DNA of 64,000 nucleotides. It comes from Caenorhabditis elegans. Taxonomy: Eukaryota; Nematoda; Chromadorea; Rhabditida; Rhabditidae. Below, piece after piece: positions 11,976 through 22,687 of the stretch. The position numbers and the translations under genes were made by a program. Each line of letters opens with the position of its first letter. Within the stretch, counting starts at the first letter, position 1. The notes beneath the pieces were generated by a model. The model saw only the letters and a program-made list of their open reading frames with translations. It was not told the origin of the DNA and searched no databases. The stretch lies in NCBI RefSeq assembly GCF_000002985.6, contig NC_003281.10, forward strand, positions 9,548,001 to 9,612,000, in the 5' to 3' direction.

Positions 11976-13236
11976 TCAAACAGAAGCAGGATGGTAACGT
12001 TCGGGATGAATTATCGCGAGCCGTTTCATTTTCTTCACATATTCCTCGTCTGTCATCATTTTTTCAAGAGCTTCACATGATGCTGAGTACTTCATCATTC
12101 GCAAAGAAACTGGCGTCATCATGATATGAGCTGAAATTTAGAATTATTAAACTTATTTTTATTTTCAAGTTATTTTCATGTTCAAATAATTTGATTTCTC
12201 TCAAACTTACTTATTAGAGTAGTTCCAGTGAATGCATAAATCCAACGAGAGGCGACGGTCGTTACAAGTTCCTCCAACCATTCTTGAACTGTTTTGCAAA
12301 TGGCTGCATTGGTGCAAACTGAAATAAAATTAGTGAGTGAGTGTGAATAAAATAAATATTAACTTTTCTGATCGTAGTAGAAAGTCGGAATGAATAAAAA
12401 AGAAAATACGATGTAGAGGAGACAGTAGATGAAATGTATGTAGATCAGGGCAAAAGACTCGCGAATGTATCCCATTGCAAAGACGATTGATAGCAGAATC
12501 TGAAAATGTTTTATAAAATAGTCTTGAAAATCTGAATTGTTGATTTTTTAATTCAAAAATTAAAAAATTTTCGAATTGAAACAATTCTCAAGTTTTGTCC
12601 GTTGTATCCATTCCACTAGTGGTGACTCACCGAGCAAAGAAGGATCGAGGCAAGAATATTGGATGCTTGGAGAAGGAAGAACGTAGTTATGATGGCATTG
12701 GCAAGGATTATGGACAGAATGACGTGCTGGAAATTCAATTGAATAGGGAATTTATTAATTAAGTGATAATTGAAAATTGTAAATTTTTTTACCGTATAAT
12801 GTTAGGCAGATCCTTGCTAAATCATTATAAGGGGGGGGGGGCTGAGGCTTTTTTGGTATTCTGCCGAAAAATTTATTTTTTGGGACCAAAAAAACCAAAA
12901 AAAATTTCAAAGGGTTCAAAATTTTTCATTTTTTTCGTAAAACTAGAAATTTTTTAATTGATAGAAATCTAAACTTTTTAATATTATTTATGTTTCTTGG
13001 ATAGATAGCGTTTTCATATAGAAATTTTCAAACTAATATTTAATTTCGGTGCTCTATTTGTGAATTAAAAATATGACTAAATATTTACCTTTGCTGGCCA
13101 CCACAGAAATGTCGGCGGAACCTGAAAATCAGATGTTTTGGTGAATAATTTCTGAAATATTCGTTAAACTCACAATTACAAATCGTCCATCATCGAGATG
13201 CCGGATGCCCATTCCTTTAAATTTTACAGTTCTCAT
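11976..13236 (-). CDS. multi-span membrane protein C (196 aa), tandem family
   Basis: Exons 13236-13174, 13121-13089 (33 nt), 12726-12631, 12499-12364 (136 nt), 12318-12211, 12130-11976 (TGA); all phases agree. The start MRTVKFKGMGIRHLDDG replaces the PIK leader of its neighbours. The 136-nt exon holds SFALIYIHFIYCLLYIVFSF with the family His. It differs from the others by two extra small 5' exons and a long charged C-terminal tail (EKMMTDEEYVKKMKRL). Three or four membrane segments. The 362-bp intron 12727-13088 contains a run of 11 G. Function unknown. Confidence 0.78.
12831..12841 (+). repeat. G11 homopolymer
   Basis: Eleven consecutive G in the third intron-side spacer of gene C (intron 12727-13088). 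Long G tracts can form G-quadruplexes and in worms are maintained by the DOG-1/FANCJ helicase (established knowledge). Confidence 0.9.
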
Positions 13237-14536
13237 TTTTGAAAAGTGGAAGAGAAAGAAATTGTAAGAAACGTTTAGATTGGAATTTTTAGAAATATTA
13301 AATTGATAAAGTTGTCTGAAAGAAATTGAAAAAAAAATGAAAAGGGGAAAAAGAACGAGAGCACATTACAAAAAGAAACAATAAAATAGAGAAAGAAGGT
13401 GAGAAGAAGAGATTTAGAAAGTGGAACAGATTATTCTTTTTTTGAAATATTCGAACGGTTTCATTGAATAAAAAAAGACAACTGCAAAATAGAGATGGGA
13501 AACTTAATTACAGAAATTTTGAAGTTTCCAGCTCAAAAATTGAAAAAGTTACAGTAGTCATGTGGAGTTTTGAACTGAAATGTGAATTGGGGTCTTGGAA
13601 TTTATTAGGTTTGTTTTTTGTGGTATTTCTGAATTTTAGATTATGTTTGGATATTTGAAAGCAAAATACGCAACTTAATTTTTTTGAATTGAAATCAAGT
13701 GTGCCATCAAAAAATCCCAGATTTTTAGATTTTTTACAGAAAAAATCTAATATTAGAAAATTGGAAAATATTGTGCAAAAAGAGCAGTTAGTTATAAACT
13801 TATCATTAAATATTTTGATGAGAAAATATGAAATTTTTTACATTAAAAAAGGCAAATTTTCGCTTTCTTTTTAATTTTTGGAAAATCGAAAACGAACATT
13901 GTTCCAGGAACTCACTAAAATCTAAATATGAACATTTTAATCAAATCCTTTTGAAAAAACGTTCTAGAAATCGTTAGAGAACTCGTAAAAAAGCTGTAAA
14001 TTGGTGTATATGTTTAATACTTGCCCGAACGCATTGAAGTGAAGAAAGAATAAAAATCTTATGCGAACGGAAAAGAGAGACGCAAAAACGACTCAAAAGT
14101 GCATGTCCTGCAAAGAGTCGCGATGATGATAGAAACACAGCAGAAGGACGAAAAGGTCGAAACAAAAAAGATGCCCCAATAATTATAAAATGTAAAATGA
14201 GTCAAAAGACAATTGATATGAGAAAGCACTAAAAATAGAGGAAAACTTGGAAAAGTATCATAAGAAGATTTAAATAAAATAATTATATTCTGAAAAAATA
14301 ATCAACGTTGTGGAGAATACAATACTCATCTAAATAGCACAATATTTTATTGTGGAACAAATCTGAATGTTTCAGACTTAAAAAAAACAAATAACAAGAA
14401 AAATGTGTTCTAAAACGGGAGATAATATAAAATGAGACTTTTCAAGTCGTTTGAATTGGGTAAAGGATAACCTGGAAAACAATAAATAAAAAAGAGGACT
14501 TTGTAAGACTAAAAAAAGATTTTTAAAAAATTAAGT
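13237..14536. other. intergenic spacer between D and C, no gene seen
   Basis: 1.3 kb, purine-rich on the plus strand (many GAAA and AAAG runs). The open frames here are short, biased to Phe/Ser/Leu or Lys/Asn and have no splice support. It is the largest gap in the family cluster, so D and C may belong to separate transcription units. Confidence 0.5.
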
Positions 14537-15321
14537 TTAAGCAATGTTATAGATCAATTTTTCGTTCTCGGGGACAACATAATGATTGGAGCAAATTTTG
14601 CATTGTGGTCTTCTTTTGGGAGCATTTTTCTCGTCGAGACCCTCAATTAGCAGGTGGCACAACCAGGTGTAGCTGCCAAGTGCTGAAAAATTCAAGATAT
14701 ATTAATTAAAACATCGTGTTGTAGACCTACCTACAGCTAGTAGAATGACCAGAATGAAGATTAAATAGTTTTCGAAAGACGACGTGTGGTCCCATTTGAG
14801 ATTATTGTCTCCGTGAAATTCGGCGCCTGAAATTATTGTGATTGTCTTTTTGAGATTAAGAAACAAGCTTACGATAAAAGTCAAAAACAAGATATTGAAG
14901 ACATGCGATGGGGCCAGCCAGCAAGAATATCGCCATCACCAGATGAGCTTTCATCAAAATCTTTTGATTGAAGAGGAAGGCTGTGAAGGAGGTCAGAGAG
15001 AGGAAGATCTGAAAAGTATGAATAATTCTTTAACAAGTCAAAACACATAATTTTTTAAAAGTTTTTTAATTTTCTCTTATAGAACAATAACCTAAGTTTC
15101 ACTACTTCACTCTAAAACAAAATTAAAAAATAAACCTTATAAAAACGAACCACGAAAGTACGAAACACCAGATCGCCGACAAAATTGTACTCGAAATCGT
15201 ATATCGATTTGAATTGAAAGAGAATTGCTCCAAGCTGAACTGCAAGCACAACTGGCTTGATGGGAATGACATAGAGGAGCGATGGTCCTTGTTTTAGATC
15301 AATCGAGTAGTTGTTAGACAT
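14537..15321 (-). CDS. multi-span membrane protein D (187 aa), tandem family
   Basis: Exons 15321-15136, 15008-14873 (136 nt), 14826-14731, 14682-14537 (TAA). GATTACAG lies just upstream of the [21 protein letters not shown] precedes [12 protein letters not shown], the PIK...VQL signature. The 136-nt exon gives [20 protein letters not shown] with the family His. The tail is unusual for the cluster: [19 protein letters not shown], a CxxC in a basic cytosolic-type end that could bind a metal or be lipid-modified (inference). Function unknown. Confidence 0.82.
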
Positions 15322-15589
15322 GATTATTCTGTAATCTGTTGATTATTGCAAGAAAATTTAGAATGAGAATAAATTGAAAGTATGATTGTGAAAAGCGTTT
15401 GAACAACACGAAACTTAGTTGCTAACAAAAAAAAACAAAAAAAAACAGTTACATTAAATATAACAATAAAATAACAGAAAAAGACAGAACAAGATTAAAT
15501 TAGGATAAGAGTGGTTTTAGAGATTATAAAAGATTAGAACAAAAATAATTTAAAAAAGTAACAGAACTTTAATTCTTAATCGGGATCGC

Positions 15590-16501
15590 CTAAACCTCTC
15601 CATACATCAGCTTGGCACGCTCGCCCCCATCATAAGCATCACGATTGTAGTGGAAGAGTCCTTGTGTGGTGTCCAAGTCGGGCATGTCGTCTGGCTGGAA
15701 CTCGGAGGCCTTGATGAGCACACGGCACATAGCCAGGTAGAAGATGTAGACTGGAAAATTGTGAATTTTTATTATTAATTTAAACTGATTCAGCTCCGAA
15801 ACTCACTGCACAAAAAGATGAAGGCGTAGGCAAATGGAGAGCATTGATTGAAAGTGATATCCTTATCGCCAAAGAACAACTCTGAAAAATGTTATTAGGA
15901 ATCTGACATTGAAAATTAAAAGCATACCAATGAATGAAATGAAGGTGTAGACGGCGTAGATGAACGGAACGACGGTGAAGATCAATGCAGAGTAGTAATG
16001 AGCACGCATGAGCAGCTTGTGCTCTTTGATGAACACGACGACAGTGAACACATTGAGAACGATCTGAAATGTTTTAAGTATTTTTTTTTGAAATTTTTTA
16101 AATTGATATATTCATTAGATTATTTGAAAATATTTTTTTGAATATGATTTTTTCTAAAAAAATTTACCTCAACGAATGCGGCTTTTAATTTTTTTATCGG
16201 AACCTTGCAAATTTGTGGATCAGCTTTTGCAAGGACGCAACGGCCTTGAATACGCTAATCCAAGTGAGTAAGATTTCATTTTTCAATATTTTTGATAAAA
16301 CAAACCAAAAAGAAGGAAACTTACTCCGACAGAGAGAAGGACGAGGTAGATCTTATCATTTTCAGAATAGAGCCATAAGATTTGAGAAACGATGGACACA
16401 AGTTGAAGGAAACTGACGATGAACTTGATTGGAATGATGCCGAAGAGCTTCGGAGAATCATAGGACTGCTCTGGTTGGCTCGGATCGTAGAACTTCGACA
16501 T
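15590..16501 (-). CDS. multi-span membrane protein E (182 aa), tandem family
   Basis: Exons 16501-16325, 16063-15928 (136 nt), 15881-15807, 15750-15590 (TAG). N-terminus MSKFYDPSQPEQSYDSPKLF, then GIIPIKFIVSFLQL. The second exon carries IKEHKLLMRAHYYSALIF, the most typical form of the motif. Four hydrophobic segments; the C-terminal 45 residues are hydrophilic and acidic (EFQPDDMPDLDTTQG). Codon use is more biased toward C-ending codons than in its neighbours (many GTC, TTC, GCC), which suggests higher expression. 269 bp upstream of D. Function unknown. Confidence 0.85.
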
Positions 16502-16727
16502 TTTGAATACCTATAATTGTTTGTCAATCATTGATGAAATAAAAAAGCAGATAATATATAAGAGCTATGAAACTCGAGGGTGATATTGAAACATTGAAGA
16601 AATTAAAATGTAAAATTGTTTTTAAAACCAACAACGAAAAACTACAGAGGATATTGTGATATAGAACATTTTCAGATGCATGAAATTGGATTACGGGGTT
16701 ATGGGAAGTTGTAATAGTAAAAACGAG

Positions 16728-18044
16728 CTATATATTCTGAATCAATCTGTTGAAGTGATTGGACATCTGGTGACGATGAATTCGGGTATCAGTTGCCACT
16801 TCCACAAGAAACACGTGAGTGGCCATCATTCGGGAAAACCAAACTGAAAAATGTTATTTTTGCTCAAGCAGAACTAAAACTACTTAATAAATACCTGCCG
16901 AGAGAGCTGATGCTACGAAAAACGGACTTCTAACCACATAGCTTTTAACTTGAACGAGTCCGTATGAATCGAGGAATTCCAGAGCCGCAACTGGTGCTGA
17001 AATTAGAAATAGTTTTAACGTTTCGGATTAAATTAATGCAATTTTTCAACTTACAATACTCGTAAGCCAAAAGACAGCAGAGGAGAAAGAAGATCACGGA
17101 GAAAACAATGGCCTGTCCCACGAAATGGATCATCATAATCCAAGAATTGTTGAAAACGTAGGTTACAGTCATGATAAGTTCGAAAATGGCCTGAATTGTC
17201 TATGATATTGTTGTTATGTTTGCAATGCTTACAATCCAGAAACAAATATTTTCAATGCTTTCGTTCCCACTGTAGGCTAAAATTGAGAAGAAGGTAATTG
17301 CAGCGATGTTGAGAGATGAATGGAAAGAGCTCTGAAAATACTTGATTATAATTTTATTTAAAAACCATTCTGCAACCTGTCTGATAGGTCCTAAATCGTG
17401 AGATTTCGGGTCATCCAATCGGTACTCCGTGTTCAGACGAACGAGAACTGTATGCGTGTGAAACAATCGTGTCGTCCATACTGCAAATCGTCAAATAAAT
17501 TCTCTTAAAATGAGCAATTATATCATACAAAACCACAGTGCACTTGGGAAGAAGATTGGGATTTCTTCGATAAAATCCTTGACAATTTTGAAATTGAACG
17601 ATTCTAAAAATTCATGCGTCTCTTTTGGATCTGCAAAAAGCAATACTTATTGAAAAAAAGTTAAAGAATAAAAACGCACAGAACTCATAGTAAATTGAGG
17701 TTACAAAAAGGAATATGGGCACACAGTAAGCAACGCTCTGATATTGAAAGTGTAGAACTTGCAAGAATCTGCTTTTACAGACGTAAAGGGCGACAACGGC
17801 AAATTCGAAGAAGGCCTGGAATGAAAAATCTTTGAATATATTTAATTAATAAAACTCAAACACACCAGAAAAATGAATAATTGCTGAAACGGGCAAGTGA
17901 GCGTAGTCATCGCTGTGAAGAAAAGTGTTGCAACGGTGCCATAGAACACCGAGAATTTGTCCTGAAAATAACGATTGAAACAGAAATCTGGTGATTTTGA
18001 AATGTTCTTACCTGACAGGAGAACTCGGATTCATATTTGGACAT
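16728..18044 (-). CDS. double-module membrane protein F (307 aa), tandem family
   Basis: Nine exons: 18044-18012, 17961-17866, 17815-17680, 17630-17529, 17480-17377, 17331-17233, 17190-17055, 17055 side then 16996-16895, 16843-16728 (TAG). Exon sizes 96/136/102 recur as 99/136/102, and the two 136-nt exons both encode the family motif (FLQVLHFQYQSV and WIMMIHFVGQAI). So the gene looks like two ancestral units fused head to tail through the 104-nt linker exon, giving about eight membrane segments instead of four. Begins MSKYESEFSCQ. Phases close over all nine exons, so this is not two genes read together by mistake. Function unknown. Confidence 0.8.
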
Positions 18045-18425
18045 TGATTATGCTTATTAAATCTGAAAACGCGACGATTTTAATGAATTTCGAGTAGAAA
18101 ATAAAAAATTGAGTGGAAAAAGTTCAATTTTCCCAGTTACTGTAGGAGTGCGCGTGCCGAGACCTGACCTTAGGAGTATGCAATGCGCCTTTAATTTTGC
18201 TTCGGGAGGTACTGTAGAATTTTTTTTTAGAAAGAAATAAAAACAATTTAAAAAGAAAAAGTGTTGCATTTTTCCAATGTTGCCATATAAGTCTCGACCG
18301 GAATCTTTAGAAATCTGTGAATAGGAAAAAAGTGCATTGCCCTCATAAACATTTAAAGTTTGTCAAATATTTGTCAACCAGCAGAAGACTTTTACATAGT
18401 TCACAGCCTGGAGACGGTTTTTAAA

Positions 18426-18840
18426 TACCGTATTTCTTCTATTAATATGGCTGCAATACTATTTTTCGAAGGTCTTCCCGCTTGCAATACTATTAGGGAG
18501 TGCAAGACTAATAGGGAGTGCCATACTATTTTTCAGAACATTTTTCTGTGTTGGGGCTTACTAGTATTTACTTGAAAAAACTCCAACTTTAATTTGGAAA
18601 TATAGAAAATTTGATTGAAATTGCAACAAAAAGGTACAATAACTTCAGTCTCATGAAAATTTTCTCATAAATTGTTGCAAAATATTCAAAAAATGTTATT
18701 AAAATCTTAAAATTAGTAAAAAGGGTTTGCACCAAAAAAAAAGTAGGTGCAAGACTATTAGGGAGTGCAATACTAATTTTCGGAAGGTCTTTGAAGGGCA
18801 ATACTAATAGGGAGGCCATACTAATAGAAGATATACGGTA
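18426..18840. repeat. inverted-repeat element (MITE-like), 415 bp
   Basis: The ends match as inverted repeats: TACCGTATTTCTTCTATTA at the left and TAATAGAAGATATACGGTA at the right. Each arm also contains scrambled copies of AATACTATTAGGGAGTGC and CTAATAGGGAG. No transposase frame. Confidence 0.8.
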
Positions 18841-19049
18841 TGTAAATTAGAAAACATCATTAAAAATTGAAGAGCGACTAAAATATATATTTTTAATGGA
18901 ATTTTGTTAGCCAGACGCATAAATTCAGATATTATAGCTATTAAAAATGCGGTTCCAGTTGAAAAGATATTTATTTAGTATAAGACTTTAAAAAATCAAT
19001 TGAAAACACATAAATTGCCACAAATCGTGAGAAAAAGTAAAAAAAGAAT

Positions 19050-19150
19050 TTCACAAAACTTACAGTACTCCGTTTGTATCTAACAATAATTTTTCGTGAC
19101 GAGACCGGGTACCGTATTTTTTAATCGCGAAATCTCGCGTCTGGGTAAAC
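19050..19150. repeat. single arm of the CGAGACC...TACCGTA family
   Basis: TTACAGTACTCCGTTTGTATC, then GACGAGACCGGGTACCGTA and TCGCGAAATCTCGCGTCTGG. The partner arm may be the degenerate copy at 18130-18230, with the 18426-18840 element inserted between. Confidence 0.6.
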
Positions 19151-19526
19151 GAATTGCAATAAAGTTTTGAACAAAATTTCAAAGACTGCTCCGAATTTTA
19201 GGGAAAGTCTCAATATTCGCAACACATTATAAACTCCAGTCCCTGAAAAATTTTAAGAAACACAATTGGCAAAACACATGTAACAGTCTCATTTGGTAAT
19301 CAACAAGTTCGAAATAGTTTTATTACAATATCCTCCTCATTTATTTTCAGTAAATTACAACAATTCGCGCCCTTCTTTTTTCCTTCTTCAACAAACTAAA
19401 CGACAAAGATGATAACAATACGTGGTGGGTGGAGAAGATTGGCAAGGAGGCATTACACTAATCATGCAACCAACTTTGCCTACTATTCAGCCCATTATTA
19501 TTATGCTTCTTCTTCTTCTTTTTCGT

Positions 19527-19540
19527 CCCCCCCCCCCCCC
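19527..19540 (+). repeat. C14 homopolymer
   Basis: Fourteen C (G14 on the minus strand) after a TTCTTCTTC run. Second long G/C tract in the window. Confidence 0.9.
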
Positions 19541-20750
19541 GCATATTTCTAGATTCACTCCGCCCGCTCAAACCAGTCTCACCCGAAAAATAAAACTATG
19601 ACAGTTTTATTTATTTCGTTCTTCCGTTCTTCGATAATGACCGTTGCATAAACGGTTCCTAGTTGTTTCAATTACGGTTTCCGGTGCGTTTGGAGTGGTG
19701 ATCTGATACTTTTTACAAATTGTTTTAAATTTTCGTAGAGATTCTTCTGACGTTCTGAAATTATGTATTTCCAGAGTTCTATTTCCAACCATGCTATGCA
19801 AAAAATCTTTGAAGATGGTCTACCTTTCGTAGAGTTACTTCTTTAAAAAAAAAGCTTTTTTAAAATTTCCAAAAGAATCCTTAATTCAGAATTACAACAA
19901 AAAAACCTTCGAACTCCATCTGATAGGTCGACAAAAGAGCAAATCGCTGATTGGTCTTGCCGTTCCGATTTCGGCAGAAATTTATACAGATTAGAAAAAC
20001 TGAATTTTTCATGCTCTTGCGATTTTTTTGGATTTCGGTAGTATTCTTTAAATGTAATACTTTTTGGGAATTTTAAAAAATAATCCCCATTCGCGCCACT
20101 CCATATTCAAGCCCCGTCTATGTATTGGATAAAAAAGCAGTTTTTTTGATAAAACTTTTGTTGCACTAGTAGAAATCCAAAAAGTCCAAATTTTGTCAAA
20201 AAATAATTGGCAATTTACTAACAGTTATAGCTTTTATTTTCAATCCCCACTGACCGTACTCTATATTTAGCTGATCATTTGATTTCCACAGATTGTAAAT
20301 TTTGAAAGTGATAAGTCTACATCATTGTGATATATTTCTGATCTGAACTGTGATAAGGAAGCTGAGTGAGATTATAAAGATTGATCTAAATAATCTTTTA
20401 GTAGATTTGATTAAAAGTATCTGATATGGAGTGAGAGCGCTGTTCAAGTGTTTTTTGAAAATCTTTTGTTGTTTTTTCGCTTGTTTCCCTCTAATGTTTT
20501 TTTGGCTGCCGTCCTTCACCTCAAAATCGCCCTCTTGTTTGCACTCAGCTTGTCAATTGTCCACTTTTGTTCTTTTCTTTTCACTGATTTCCCTCATCAA
20601 GTGTCAATTGTCTTGTGTTCTTTTTCTATTAGTTTTGGTTCTTTTTCAATTACTTTAACTTGTGCCAAAAAGATTTATAAACCTAGATACTTTTGAAGGT
20701 TGTTGCTTTTACCATAATTTGATTTATATTTTTACTAAATAACTCTTCAG

Positions 20751-22291
20751 ATGCTTTCAATCATTTTCACATTGATTGTAGCACCGGTTACTGTAAGTCT
20801 AACTAAAAGGTTTTCATTTCCATTTTAAAACATTTACAGCTGGGTATAATAGGGGATGATTTAGCCCCTTATCGATGGAATCTGGTACCAAAACCACTTT
20901 TGAAAAGGCTATGCAATCTAGATGACTCATTGCCTGTTTGCGCTTGGAAGGTTAGTTATGAGTCATCAAATAGGTGAAATAAGGTTTCAAGAGATAATTA
21001 ATACCCTTTTTGCTCCTCTTTGACAGCCTATATCTTGATTATCTTTAGTTTTATTAAAATACTGTCAATTGAGAAAATATGTGCAAAGTATGTCTCCATA
21101 TTTTGGGTGTTGAACGCATTTTGATAAAACTCTACACAAACAAGATATACGCCGATATAATAAACATAAGTTATTCAATCGTAGAACCTTCCAGCGGCAC
21201 AATCACGCTAGAAAGCCCGCTTTCTCAAAATGGCAAATATGTCGTGATCATCCTGAATTGAATCTATGCAAATGGCATAATGGAGGTATGGTGACATCTC
21301 CTGTTCCATTTACAACAACTGCAAAAACTGAAAATTCTGCTGAAGCACCACCAACATCTGAAGAGTCTATTTTTGTGGTAAGATCGAGTTATGCATTCTT
21401 GTTGTTATCAATTGAAGCTTTTTCTGGATAAAATATTCCAAAACTATCTTAAAATCTACAGTTCTGCGGATGCAATTTCCGTAAGGACTGATTTTATGAG
21501 AATGGCCAATATGCACAATAGTGTTTTTTTTTGCCAAAAATTATTTCTTTGAATTTTATGTAGTTTTTATTCGACTAAACATCTTGTTTTCAAAAATATT
21601 AATCATTGGACTTGGGGATAAGAAAATTTAGAAAATTTAGTTGGTTTACCAAATTGATACCTACTAAATTGAAAAGATTATAAAATATAGGCAGTTAATA
21701 ATTTTAATATTACCCAGGTGCAAACTTTAACGACATTTGAGCCAAAATTACGGTACCGGGTCTCGACGCGGCAATTTTTTTGGTGCATGAAAACTGATGT
21801 GTACATTCAAAGAGTACTGTAATTTCAAATTTTCGATGCAGCGGAATTTTAAGTTTTTCGATAAAAATAACTCACTGTCAGCAACGAAAGTTTGGAATTA
21901 CAGTACTCTTTGAAGGGGCATACCCGGTTGAATGTTATTTAAAAAATTGTCGTCTCGAGACCCGCTGCCGCGTTTTTGGCACAATAATCGTAAAATTTTG
22001 CGGATGGATAATATGGCAGTTTAATGAAACTGCTAGATTACTTAAGAAGAAGAAGACAAAAAATGTTCATTTTATATATTTTTTCAGAATGAACCAGATA
22101 TGATGCTTTCTTCAAAATGGTCAAACGCTGAAATTCTTCAAAAAACAGTTCAAAAGGAATTAAAAACTGAACCAAATCGATTCGAAGGACGACTTCATCG
22201 TGAATCAGATTCCCATGAACCATCAGAATCTGGCGATGAAAAATTCGATGAATCAATAATGTCAGCTAATGAAGATGTATTTTCAGCATAA
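20751..22291 (+). CDS. secreted protein with two CX8CXW motifs (179 aa)
   Basis: Exons 20751-20792, 20840-20950, 21195-21377, 22088-22291 (TAA), all phase 0. TTCAG directly precedes the ATG. MLSIIFTLIVAPVTLGIIG is a signal peptide. The mature part has four cysteines in two copies of one spacing, CNLDDSLPVCAW and CRDHPELNLCKW (C-x8-C-x-W), followed by a Thr/Ser/Glu-rich and then acidic C-terminal half. No family was recognised. The pattern suggests two small disulfide loops, possibly a receptor-binding or matrix peptide (inference). The 710-bp last intron carries a foldback repeat. Confidence 0.75.
21740..22010. repeat. foldback repeat in the CX8CXW gene intron
   Basis: Arms about 21745-21830 and 21895-21990: ACGGTACCGGGTCTCGACGC, AAAGAGTACTGTAATTTC and the complement TTACAGTACTCTTTGAAGG, CGTCTCGAGACCCGCTGCCG. 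Same family as 5765-6035. Confidence 0.85.
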
Positions 22292-22687
22292 TTCCTCAAG
22301 CCAGTGCGATCCCAGACAGTGCATTTCCATTTCCTCTGATTACGGTTAATACATTATCAATTATATCTAGCTCAATCTTATACTGATTCAAAAATGAAAA
22401 AAAAACCGTTTATTTTATTGTGTAATTTTCGAAATAATGATGAATGAATAAGTTACCACTCACCCGTTTATTCGGCAACACAAATTTGGAATATTACTCG
22501 ATTATTGCACCAAGTTATTAAAGGATTTTTGGGAAAGTTCAAAATGATACCAAAGCAGATTTGAAAAATAAGAAAATAAATAATCATCGGGTTTGGGAAA
22601 GAGAAGTTTCAAAAACTACAAAAATTCGAGAATATACAGTCAAATTGTTTCAATTTTGTGTGTGAGAGCCGAGGTATTATGCATGTT
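22292..22687. other. convergent 3' ends of the CX8CXW gene and ced-7
   Basis: About 400 bp of AT-rich 3' UTR sequence between tail-to-tail genes; no frame of note. Confidence 0.6.

Larger units (their letters stand above)
18045..20750. other. 2.7-kb intergenic region, repeats only
   Basis: Holds arms of the foldback family at about 18120-18300 and 19060-19145, an inverted-repeat element at 18426-18840, and a C14 tract at 19527-19540. One minus-strand frame at 19607-19801 (64 aa) has a balanced composition but no partner exon or homology that can be recognised by eye. The last ~300 bp hold the promoter of the secreted gene at 20751. Confidence 0.6.
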
